64,000 nucleotides of DNA from Phoronis australis (lineage: Eukaryota > Phoronida > Phoronidae). Of the stretch, positions 11,101-19,702 are shown one piece after another. A program made the position numbers and the translations under genes. Position 1 is the stretch's first letter; each line of letters opens with the position of its first letter. The notes beneath the pieces were generated by a model. That model was not told the DNA's origin, made no database searches, and saw only the letters and a list, made by a program, of their open reading frames with translations. The stretch spans positions 1 to 64,000 of the forward strand of contig NMRA01000563.1 in assembly GCA_002633005.1 (NCBI GenBank), given 5' to 3'.

Positions 11101-11738
11101 TGAGACGGCCATAACATCATGCTGACTGATGAGACGGCCGGTAGTGTTTACTCTGTTACAACAGACTTTAATGTAAAAACACGTTTTTAGGGAAAACAAC
11201 ACATAGTCTAACAGGTCAACAACTTTTCATAAAAACTTTATCATTTCCCTTCAATAATTCACTCAAAATTAGTTAATACAAAGCACAGTATACCAAATAT
11301 AATGTGTCTTGTATAAAGGATCAGTGCTTCCAGGCATTAGTGTTTCAAAAACAGGCACAATGGTACTATCACTTACAATTACAAGTTGCTATTCCTTTCT
11401 TTGTAGACATGTTTAAACTCAACTAGTGTTAATAAAGTAACCATTACCATCTACCATTTTGTAACAGATAAGCCAAGTTTCAATCGCACATTTCACAAAT
11501 TTGCTCCCCAGTTGCCAGTCAATTGTTTCCAGCACATACTCCTCACTTGGGATATAGGCGTAACTTCACATATGGGCACATGGTGCTAAATATCCGCATC
11601 TACGGTGTAGTGAAATGAGAATACAACATACCTGAGAGGTGATGCTTTAGTTGGAGCCCCATAAGTATCATCAATCGCTGGTTCACTAAGCTCATCAACT
11701 TTTTTCCTATGCCTCACTTGGTCGCCTTCATAGTTCAT
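5005..11738 (-). CDS. APMAP: APMAP-like membrane beta-propeller (5' five exons)
   Basis: Five coding exons on the minus strand join in frame: 11738-11632, 10224-10105, 6767-6649, 5667-5572 and 5121-5005. They give about 187 residues, under half of the roughly 415 usual for APMAP (adipocyte plasma membrane-associated protein, strictosidine-synthase-like family). Seen: a short charged cytoplasmic N-terminus, one membrane helix at about residues 47-67, then SPVDP, LIGPESIA (104-111), YTGTADGK (120-127), CGRPLG (156-161) and IADAYLGLYQVN, each of which has a counterpart in vertebrate APMAP. The family folds into a six-bladed beta-propeller on the lumenal/outer side and has arylesterase/lactonase-like activity (family knowledge). 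The start ATG has A at -3. The 3' half was not found. The neighbouring kinase gene is divergent, with no evident functional link. Confidence 0.9.
5572..5667 (-). CDS. APMAP: APMAP exon 4
   Basis: Acceptor TTTTTAG, 96 bases, donor GTAAGA. It encodes LYTGTADGKIMEIYDGKL, matching the conserved FTGTADGR blade. The first 24 coding bases and the acceptor are also present in two more tandem copies upstream (to 5768 and to 5869). Confidence 0.92.
5644..5946. repeat. Three ~101-bp tandem copies over APMAP exon 4 acceptor
   Basis: Units start at 5644, 5745 and 5846 (spacing 101 and 102). Each contains 24 bp of exon 4 coding sequence, the acceptor and about 77 bp of intron. Only the 5644 copy continues into the full exon. 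Copies differ by a few substitutions. Confidence 0.9.
5947..6240 (+). mobile_element. Possible non-LTR element 3' tail
   Basis: A TTTATT-rich stretch leads to a GC-richer segment with GGGAAGTAGTGAAAAG. It ends in AATAAATAAATAAAAAAAA at about 6214-6233, the sort of short repeat tail left by a non-LTR retrotransposon. No coding remnant is visible. Confidence 0.35.
6241..6648. other. APMAP intron 3 remainder
   Basis: AT-rich intron sequence between the possible retroelement tail and the donor of APMAP exon 3. No further feature recognised. Confidence 0.5.
6649..6767 (-). CDS. APMAP: APMAP exon 3
   Basis: Acceptor TTTATTCAG, 119 bases, donor GTAATG. It encodes a proline-rich start and the family motif GQLIGPESIAQDPTG, the first propeller blade. 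It is in frame with exons 2 and 4. Confidence 0.9.
6768..8030. other. APMAP intron 2, left part
   Basis: Intron sequence upstream of the LINE remnant. Open stretches at 7145-7450 and 7543-8025 (plus strand) show no family motif I can name. They may be the decayed 5' part of the same LINE, but I cannot support that. Confidence 0.35.
8147..9377 (+). pseudogene. LINE (L1/Tx1-like) ORF2 3' end
   Basis: An open stretch of 198 codons (8147-8743) contains NLAIRGTGVFYKPWFVKG and later KTNFVEYNGVVSVLRRF, the pattern found after the reverse transcriptase in L1/Tx1-type elements. A stop and a frame change follow near 8743-8840. KDPHIRWFQRRILHRI and then LCSFCNNAPEMLSHLFWEC, the C-terminal CCHC-like zinc-knuckle region, lie in different frames. 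A noncoding tail ends at about 9346-9377 in ATAATAAATACCTAAAAAAA. The copy is truncated at the 5' end, frameshifted, and inserted in APMAP intron 2 in antisense orientation. The exact clade is uncertain. Confidence 0.8.
9378..10104. other. APMAP intron 2, right part
   Basis: Intron between the LINE tail and APMAP exon 2. No feature recognised on either strand. Confidence 0.45.
10105..10224 (-). CDS. APMAP: APMAP exon 2 (membrane anchor)
   Basis: Acceptor TTTTCAG and donor GTAAGT flank 120 bases. The exon encodes the hydrophobic segment VVSSVLLLLTLITLYLLL followed by TTSPVDP, the equivalent of the SPIDP motif after the membrane helix of vertebrate APMAP. Confidence 0.88.
10304..10500. repeat. 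41-43-bp minisatellite with donor-like GAG|GTAAG units
   Basis: Five units carry TTCCACTGAGGTAAGNNCTGG followed by CAGATAA. The GAG|GTAAG junctions fall after 10323, 10366, 10407 and 10448; a decayed fifth (GAG|GCTCAAG) falls after 10492. It lies within APMAP intron 1, antisense to that gene. Confidence 0.88.
10501..10920. other. APMAP intron 1, middle
   Basis: AT-rich intron sequence. Nothing recognised. Confidence 0.4.
10928..11150. repeat. ~32-bp minisatellite (CATCATGATGA unit)
   Basis: About seven imperfect units of the form TAACATCATGATGA followed by NTGATGAGACGGCC. Units differ by small substitutions and by indels of 1-3 bases. Confidence 0.85.
11151..11631. other. APMAP intron 1, 5' part
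   Basis: Unique-looking intron sequence adjoining the exon 1 donor. No feature recognised. Confidence 0.4.
11632..11738 (-). CDS. APMAP: APMAP exon 1 (coding part)
   Basis: ATG at 11738-11736 is followed by 35 codons rich in charged residues (MNYEGDQVRHRKK at the start) and ends in phase 2 at a GTATGT donor. The split AG+A codon gives Arg with exon 2. TTGTATTCCGTAG just before the ATG looks like an acceptor, so an upstream 5'UTR exon is possible. Confidence 0.8.
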
Positions 11739-12634
11739 CTTCCTACGGAATACAATGAAAATACAGTGAAGCTGGAACGGGAGAGCATGTTATGGACATG
11801 TCGTAAACATCTCCCCGCCTTAAGAGTCTTTTGTGTGTACTATTCGAGTTGTGGCCAGGCTGACTTGTTAGGTACCAAGAAGAAAAGTCCACCTGTTGAA
11901 AGATGTAATGAGCATGTGCCGTTGGCATGAATGCGAGAGTCAAGCATTCAAACCATGCTTCGAGAAGACAATGGCTCACTGGCAAGCGATTTAGAGAGGC
12001 TTTATACGACTGTACGTCACACACACGGAACCAGAAATTTACAACATGCAATTAGTGTAATTCGGTAGCAGCCCTTTGTTTACATAAACTTCGTGTGTAC
12101 CGCACGCTGGCTCTGTTTCGATAGGGTTGCGGGCTCCCGACCGTGTGCAGCATTCACACTTTCTGCTTGTATGCCCCTCTTCCCGCTGTCAAGTGTATTT
12201 CACTGATTATTTCACTATGCATCATGTTCATTTCACTTATTGTCTGATGATGAGACATGCAGTCTCCAAATATAGCAAATGTTTTAATTTGTTTGTTTGT
12301 TATGTCTCTCGGTTTTTTATTACATACCTGCAGACCTGAAGAAAGACGACTGTTCCGAAACTACGCGCATACCAGTATCAAGCTTGCAAATGAAAAGTCT
12401 AGTCATGTTTTTAACGAACATGCAATTAGAGGACTTTGATTTTAAAAATCCACGAATTATGAATTAAAGACTTTGATTTAGTGACTACTCATACATGTCA
12501 ACTATTTTTTTGCTTTGATCACTAATTTTTGTGAAGAAATATCGCACTAATGAAAACAAGTCAAATTTGTTCAAAATGGCAACAGAATGCATTTACATAC
12601 TTCAGGTAAGAACAAGGCCCTATTTGTGCAGATG
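11739..12634. other. Upstream region of APMAP
   Basis: This presumably contains the APMAP 5'UTR and promoter, in a divergent arrangement with the kinase gene. CAACAGGTGGAC near 11890 (minus strand) and CCGTAG just before the ATG could be splice signals of a leader exon. No TATA-type element could be assigned with confidence. Confidence 0.35.
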
Positions 12635-13907
12635 TATCAGGTGTCCCAAAAAGTGAGTCACTTTTTGACAAGTAATTTCTCAGCAATTGACCATCCAAAT
12701 TCGTTCAAATTTTTCGTAATGTACAGGGATATACTTAGCCACTCGCCCAGTCGCCAATGCGAGTAAAAATGGTGCTGTAGAAGCTGACTTGCCGGTCGCC
12801 CAGGTGACGAGCGAATTTTCAGAGTGCAAAAACACTGTATCGTTTCCCCGATGAACATGAATAAATTTTCTCCTCCATGTGCTGTTTTTATCATGACTTT
12901 AAGGTTCAGTTTAGTCAGCGTGTCGAGTCTCCAGCAGTAAGAACATCGGCGCAGTGCGATGCTACCAATTCAGTAGATGTCACCCGATATGCGATTCGTC
13001 TAGACAAAAGAACACAGTACGTGGTCTTGCACAAAGGAATTTGTGGACTAGTCCGAAATGAAGAAAAGGGGGAAAGGCGGAAGACCGGTCCATGCGCTCG
13101 CAGCAAGTGAAATACCATTATTCTTGGAACTGATTTCTTATTGTAATCTGGGAGTGATATCATCCTAGTTGTAATGTACAATGCAATGTCATTTTAGCCA
13201 AAATTATTTTATAAATAATAACATTCTTTACTAATAAGCGACCATGCCCCTATAAGCGACCCCCCCGCACACGTTTTCAGACTTCACTAAACTAAAAGTC
13301 CAGTCCATGAATGTGTACATATGCGAAAAATGCCTTACCTACAGTTCTAAAATTCTACAGTAATGTCTTCAGATTATCAATAATATCCGACGATCCTGAA
13401 AAATCATTGTGCATGGAATTTCTAGACAACAAGCCTCACCGCTATTTTGGTATTTAACCATGGCTGTACACTTCAAAAAGAAGGCAAAAGTTCTGATCTT
13501 GCGAGGAACGTGTCCCACTATGGCCAGGTCTTTCAGAACAGACGCAGCGTACTTGTCAATGGGATTGTATTGTATCTTTCCCATACAGCTCTTCTCCCTC
13601 AACGGGAATGCAGATTACATTTGTACACGTAAAAAACGCGAATCGAAACTTGACCAGTGTTAATAAGCACGTGGCCAAGAAGCGCAAGCTAGGGTCCACG
13701 TAAATGTTAGTATGTGGGCCAGCTGCTACCGAACTCTGACGACACACATGCGCTCACTCACTCGGCGCACACCAGCAGACTAACTTCAAAACAAACGTCA
13801 CGTGACAACAACATGTGTGTTCGTCCAGATTTTTCGCTTGTTGCAGGTGCGATCTAGCCCAGATTTGGACTGCGGTTAATCCCGACTCCACAGGAACTTG
13901 GAAAACT

Positions 13908-16900
13908 TTAAGGAGAATGCCACCCGATTTAATTACCATCTTAATAGGTCTATATCCACATCACCTCGTATACGGTCGATCTCACCTCGCCAAGAGGTAT
14001 CGCGTTAACCTGTGTCAGGAAGGTGAGAAACGACTCGGCAACGTCATTGGTTAATTCTTCTGCAGAGTGAGTATTGCTATGGAGTGGTATTATCCCTCCC
14101 GCTTGTGCGAACTATGAAGCTACGAGGAAAGCAGGCATATCGTTTTTTCGATTTCCTCGAGAGCACAAAATGCTTCGGAAGTGGTTCGCGGTAGTGAAGA
14201 ATGAAAAGTACGTCGTAATACCATTTAAGTATGAGGCCGTGAAACTTCTCCGTGTCTGTGGCCGGCATTTCGTCTACAGTGATTTCACTGAAGATCGAAT
14301 GCCGGCTTACCAAACAGCTCATGCCAGGGCAGAAAAAGAGACTGAGTAAGGAATCAGATGTTGTGCCTAGTGACTGTTTGGTTTCGGTAGGCAGGAGACA
14401 AAACAACGCGGATCGGTTGTTGCTCAGTTTTTGATTATGATGAATTGAAGCTGCATGGCCATGGAAACAAACAATTACAAGTAATTCAAGGCATGAGAAC
14501 ATAACGTTTTATAACCTGTTTGATGACATACTCGTTCGTCAGGCTTCTGTTTGGACCTCTGGGTGTAGGATGTTTTCGCCAGTTCTTTTTCCTAGTCCAA
14601 ACGTCGTAAGCATACTTCTGTAAAGATGCGGTGCAAAATCAGGATGGTCCGTGAGACACATCTATGCTTCTCCAAGAAGGCGTTTCACTTACGGAATTTC
14701 ATGGCAGCAAACGCAAGCGTCAGTTATTGTTTCCATTATCGTGCAGTTAGCACACTGACACCATGATAAATCATTCAAACGGTTTTCGGAACTATCCATA
14801 TGTTCCGTTGTCTGTGCACGTTCACGGCGCCTCTCTTGTATTTCTTGATCAGTGAATTCCGGTTCGAACTCGTGTGAAACCTAGCGATCGACCTGTGAAG
14901 TCTTCGTCGGATGAACACTCGTCTAAGCCAGGATTGTGAGTTGCCACGCTCGACGTTTATTATTGTGCGCTATGTTTCAAAATGAATTATTCTCAACCTA
15001 AGCAATGCTTATATAAAACTGAAACAAAGACGCAATGAACTAATTGACAAGGCACCTTTATACCGGGAATAATACGCTTACAAGGAAGTCAGGCATTTCT
15101 AAAAATATGCGGAATTTTCACCGCTCGTCCTTCTGAGCGGCTTGTACCAGGATCAAAGAGAGCGCGGCGCTGGAATCAGGTACAATTTTGATGACCACAT
15201 TGCCTGATACGAGCAAGACCCAATTAAATGTTATTATCCGACCATGTATTAAACATCTCTGACTGTACATAATGGCGAATTTTCAAAATGCACTAACCAC
15301 TAATTTTTGTTATAAATGAACACCACGGCGATATTCAGCTGGAAAAAAACAACCAAGTACGGTTTTCCATTTTTAAAAATCGATGAACTAATAATCTAAA
15401 AGCTACAACCATTGAGTACGATTGAAGAAAAACTACCGCGCAGAGTTAATAATATCACATGCATTCATTTCTTAATATTCTTTCAATCTCGTTTAACCAG
15501 ATTTTTGACCAGGAAACAGTTGTTGTGCCCACTTTTCATTTTTTATTACTGACAAAGAGCTAGAATAGTTATATAGTCAGTGCCACCAAAATTGTCCAGA
15601 GATTCCAATTTTTACTAATCTGCAGTTTGGTAATCACCATATTTGCTCTTTTGTATAATATTTTATGATTTGAGTTTTAATAAAGATTTAACGTTAATGA
15701 CACATGAAATGTTTAGTGTACCTACAATATGATAAGTTTAGGGATGGGATCACAATGAACTTAACTAATTAAGTTTAGCTGGCGATCAAAATCTACCACT
15801 GTTTTGGTACTTCCAGTTTAAAACTTAGATAAAAAGTTATCAACCCCTTCCCGGTAAGAAAAAAAAACAAGTGGGCAGAAGCATTAAAATTAAATAAAGA
15901 AAACCAATATGAAACTTAACGTTCTTTTGGGAAGTGGCCCTTTGTGAAGATAAACACAAGTTAACCTTTTTAGTCATTTTGTAATATTTATAAAACCAAG
16001 TTAAAACTACTCTCCAGAGTTGCAGGCTATAACTCTGCAAATGTCTGAGAAAAACCAAATGGAGGGTACTAACAGACAACCATTGTTGAGACAGTAATGC
16101 TAGCAATTACCTTTCCACTTCATTAGCTCAGATCTACATCAATACAAAGGGTGTGCTGAATAGGCATCCTGAAAGTTGTCTGGGGCTTAGGGAATCAGAG
16201 CGCTCAGCAGTGTAAGGGAGAAATTCTCCACATGTTGGCCATGTGAGTGCATGCTAATTCAGTGTTTGCTGACAGAAAGCCGTTGTGAAACAATATCTCG
16301 ACTGTATGTCCTATGGTCAGATGTTAGGGGAGTAGATATTCATATACATTATTCGAATGATTGTTACTGTGCAACTTTTGCCCTGACGGTTTTGCTGTCG
16401 GCTAACTTGACGTCGCGGCCCGACGAGCTAGTAAGTAGATTTGCAGTTTTGCATCTAATTCACCAAAATAATCATGTGCACATTATTTCTGTGGCTCACT
16501 ATTATAGTCTTTTTATGACTGGAAGTTTAGTTTCTAACTTTGACTGGTTTATGTTAGTGATGTCTTCAGGCCGGCCGCGATGGGTCTGATCGGGTTTCAA
16601 GCCACTGGCCGGGATAACAAGCGTTTTTGTGTGTTTAGAACTGAAAAAACTCGCAAGTCTAAAATTACAACACACAGCTATGTTCCCCTGTCTGTATTTC
16701 GCGAATGAATAATTCAAATTTATCACTGAACAGAGCCCAAAGCTCCCACGACCGACCTTGGTAAGAACGACCTACCGAACTTTGTAGGCTACGGTATGTT
16801 CCAATACCTATAAATCCGTAACAGCGAAATAAAACAACACATTTGTTCAATAACTCGATTTACATCGAATTTTGTTGATTTTTTAATGTAAAACGATAAA

Positions 16901-17104
16901 CTCAACCGATAAGCTGACACTAGTAAGCGTGTTGTAAACTGCTGAACAAACTGCATTCGAACCTCGGACGTCATTGGTTAATTTCAACACCTCCGCCTGC
17001 CATCTTGTGTCAGGTAAAAGAACCGTACTTGCTGTTATCGAGTGGAACTACTTGATCTAAATTGATACAAAATAGGTTGTTTTTTGAGTGGCATTCTCCT
17101 TTAA
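13908..17104. mobile_element. Kolobok-like DNA transposon, decayed
   Basis: Ends are TTAA|GGAGAATGCCAC at 13908 and, on the minus strand, TTAA|AGGAGAATGCCAC ending at 17104. They form terminal inverted repeats flanked by TTAA on both sides. The element contains a THAP-domain reading frame near the left end. TTAA targets and THAP-bearing transposases are typical of Kolobok elements (established for that superfamily). No catalytic core could be recognised in the rest, so it is probably non-autonomous or decayed. ACGTCATTGGTTAATT occurs directly repeated near both ends (14041 and 16968). Confidence 0.65.
14074..14349 (+). pseudogene. THAP zinc-finger domain remnant
   Basis: The reading frame shows CANYEATRKAGISFFRFP, then RKWFAVVKN and later VCGRHFVYSDF. 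That is the THAP pattern: an N-terminal Cys, the xFxFP motif, an invariant Trp, and the C..HF pair. THAP domains are C2CH zinc-coordinating DNA-binding modules found in P-element and Kolobok transposases and in host proteins derived from them. The first zinc Cys is not evident and the frame stops soon after the domain. The frame open at 14074 has no convincing ATG there; the ATG at 14078 is in another frame. It lies inside the TTAA-flanked element, so transposon origin is likely. Confidence 0.7.
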
Positions 17105-18159
17105 GGAAGATTTCAGGTAATTTGTTGAGTCGAAACTGTATTTTTACACAAGAATTCAAGTTGCTTTATTGATGATCGCGAGGCAGCGACGCATCAGTCA
17201 GCAAGTTTTTGCCATGGGATTTCAGCACATTTTTAAAAACAAGATCGTAATTTAACAACAAAGTTTGATAGCAATGCACCACAGTTTTGTAGAAAGTCTT
17301 TCATATTTTACAGATACATCACAGCTTGTAAATTTGACTTCACCTGTTGTTGGAGACTGGGTTTCAACCGCCTTAGGCTACAACAAGCGCCCCCTTCCGA
17401 AACAAATTTTTCTAAGCACCCTGGGCTAATATGGTAGTTCTAATAGATGGTGACATCAACGCACGAAACGATGATTTTCATTGACCCTGGCAGCAAGTTT
17501 GTGGTGACAGATTCAGACGACCGGGCGAATGAATTTCAGGGTGGGCAAGTAGATTTTCTGGCTTACTCGCCCAGCTGGCGAGCAGGGTTTTGAAACCTGG
17601 GTATATCCCTGCCGTGAAAGACAGGATAATTATGTCACGAGAAGTAATCTCGATGGAAGAAATGCGGAAAAGCATTTCTGGTTGCGTTTAGTCCTGGAGG
17701 AAGATGGAGGCCACATTGAGCCCAGACTGAAACAACAGCTTCCCTTTGATATTTTATTATTTGACCTGAACTTTTTTAATTTGACAGCACTTGCACAATT
17801 GGACACAAATCTCTATTGGACACAGATCTCTAGCCAAAAAGTGGCTCACTTTTTGGGGACAACTGACATAATAATTTAAATTCAATCACGCTGCAATTCA
17901 ACAAAACGGTCATTTGAAAATGACAATAAAATATCTTAGCTAAAACGTACTTTCTACCTCCCCCCAATTAAAAGTTAATAACAGAAACTTGTGTCTTAAT
18001 TAAAAATCAGTCATAATGTCTCTGATTAAATGTCCACATCGTAAGTCAGAATGCCTATGATGTACATGTCTTCCTCAATTTCTTTCTGCCGTGGGACTAA
18101 CACATGTGTTAAAGTTTGTGAGCTACATCAAAGTGAAGTCTTTACTTAACTTACTTTGG

Positions 18160-18700
18160 ACAGAATAGATTTTCTTAATTCGGGTTCGTTGGCCAATTTT
18201 GTTGATCCGTATCAGCATTTGACGACTATTATTGGTTTATGTTCAAACAGTTTACAACTATTATTTTTAATAGCCATGCAGCCCAAACAGGGTGGATACA
18301 GACGTCTTATCCAGGATTATCGAACAAAAGAGAGCTGGCCCTCCGGCATAAATACCATGACCACAATGGAGTATCCTGTAAGATATACTAGCTACACTGA
18401 TCAATTTTTGTTCGTTTGCTGTTTGATCACTTGAAACAAGTTGGAGTCAACGGGAGATATGCTGGTGGTCATTTTGGCAAAGCTCAACAAGAGAGCGCAT
18501 GTATGGTGAAGCACTACACCACTACGGAAATGGCAAAACTGTTAGCAAATACATCAAAAACATTGTATTGGTCGACATGTGTGACTATTGATTATGTTTC
18601 CATAAACAGTTCAAGACCAATACCAAGGCTCAAACACCAAGTCCAAGCCCAATTAGGCTGACTAAGCCCTGTGACCGAATAGAAGTCTGACCAAGCACCG
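18160..18700. other. Intergenic, unassigned
   Basis: Two overlapping open stretches (18283-18434 and 18416-18661, plus strand) look mildly protein-like, e.g. GVNGRYAGGHFGKAQQE. I recognise no family, and the frames break. They may be further transposon debris. Confidence 0.25.
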
Positions 18701-18747
18701 GCTCCAGTCAGTGAACTCGGAAGGCTGACCAATTAAGACCTGGCTTG

Positions 18748-18888
18748 CGTTCAGTAGGCGCTAGGACCTACGCTAGGACCTAGCTAAAACCTAGTCAAAG
18801 TCAAGTGTTCTCATTTAAAATACACGACAATATTTCACGTAATCTCGTGAAGTCTTGCTTTTTAGCGAGGTCCTAGCGTTACTGAACG
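18748..18888. mobile_element. 141-bp MITE
   Basis: The left end CGTTCAGTAGGCGCTAGGACCT is mirrored at the right end (minus strand CGTTCAGTAACGCTAGGACCT). It has inverted repeats of about 21 bp with 3 differences, and there is no room for a gene. It sits inside a GGCTGACCAAG-type repeat region. Confidence 0.65.
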
Positions 18889-18894
18889 GGAGGC

Positions 18895-19160
18895 TGAAGT
18901 CGAAGGCTGACCAAGCCCTGCTGACTACAAAGCCCTGAAGGCTGACCAAGCCCTGAAGGCTGACCAAGCCCTGAAGGCCGACCAAGCCCAAGACAATCGC
19001 CCAAGGCTGCCCAACAAGGCCAAGGGCAAGGCCGACCACTGAGTCTGAATTTAACTGAAGTGAAGGCTGCCTGAGGCTGAGTGAAGGCTGAAGGTGAAGC
19101 CGCTGAAGGCAGCCCAGCCAGGCCAAACAATGAAGCCAAGGGCAAGGCTGCCAGTGGTTC
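18895..19160. repeat. GGCTGACCAAGCCCTGAA minisatellite
   Basis: About four 18-base units (AAGGCTGACCAAGCCCTG) lie at 18900-18985, followed by diverged GGCTGA/GGCAAGGC words to about 19160. Related words also flank the MITE on its left. Apparent open frames here are repeat translations. Confidence 0.75.
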
Positions 19161-19189
19161 CTGGTTACGTAATCTATCCATATAGGAAA

Positions 19190-19600
19190 CCACCTGGATA
19201 AAAAATCATCAAAATCCCCTAATGCATGTGTACCACTTACAAACATAAATTTTGAATCGCATTAATTGCAAGGCAAATATTACTTACTAACTCCCTTGCA
19301 GACGAAATTGTTTTTCCACTGACCGCAAGATGTCACTTGGACCCTTCATTTTTTAATTATTTTTATTAAGCTTTGAAACTTTGAAATAAAAAATTAGAAG
19401 TGTATCGTTCGAAAAACACAAAAGTATTCAATTTCTTTAAATTTTATTGTTTTGCATTTAGTGGAGAATGAGTGTTGATGGCGTGTGCGCATGACAGGAT
19501 GTTGTTGATAAAATTTCAGAGAAGTCCGTAAATCATGACTTGAGTGAATATTTTGAATATTTGCGACAAATTTCGCACTGCTTTTGCGTATAGCTTCAAC
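19190..19600 (+). promoter_or_regulatory. Probable 5' leader/promoter region of MAP4K
   Basis: This lies directly upstream of the kinase ATG. An in-frame TGA at 19541 makes 19601 the first usable ATG. GTGTGCGCATGACA near 19480 resembles an NRF1 half-site, a common promoter motif, but this is weak. No TATA box is evident; the transcription start cannot be placed. Confidence 0.3.
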
Positions 19601-19702
19601 ATGACGGCTGCAGTAAGCCTGGATATTTCCAGAAGAAATCCCCAGGATGATTTCGAGTTAATACAACGAGTTGGAAGTGGAACTTACGGTGACGTTTACA
19701 AG
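19601..19702 (+). CDS. MAP4K3: MAP4K exon 1
   Basis: 34 codons from ATG to the glycine-rich loop ([20 protein letters not shown] then DVYK). A at -3 and an in-frame upstream stop support this start. Donor GTGTGT, phase 0. The exon 1 boundary inside the P-loop matches RRNPQ..VYK of the vertebrate proteins. Confidence 0.93.

Larger units (their letters stand above)
12635..17870. mobile_element. Outer inverted repeats of a large nested transposon region
   Basis: TATCAGGTGTCCC then AAAAAGTGAGTCACTTTTT at 12635-12666 is mirrored at 17836-17870 (on the minus strand TGTCAGTTGTCCCC then AAAAAGTGAGCCACTTTTT). TA lies at both outer borders. The end sequence resembles IS630/Tc1/mariner-type termini. 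A second, inner inverted pair starts with CAGGGATATAC at 12722 and at about 17607 (minus). The region is over 5 kb because a Kolobok-like element lies inside. No mariner transposase is left. Confidence 0.55.

Noticed and set aside
10928-11150. Repeated CTGATGAG, the hammerhead ribozyme core word
   Set aside because: No properly spaced stem II, GAAA box or cleavage triplet accompanies it; the word arises from the minisatellite unit.
10928-11150. ATGATGA and CTGA words like C/D snoRNA boxes
   Set aside because: They recur in every unit and lack a terminal stem.
18815-19246. Minus-strand frames rich in Gly-Leu-Gln/Pro-Ser
   Set aside because: Translations of the GGCTGACCAAG minisatellite.
19544-19600. 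Upstream extension of the MAP4K start
   Set aside because: No ATG occurs between the in-frame TGA at 19541 and 19601, and homology begins after 19601.
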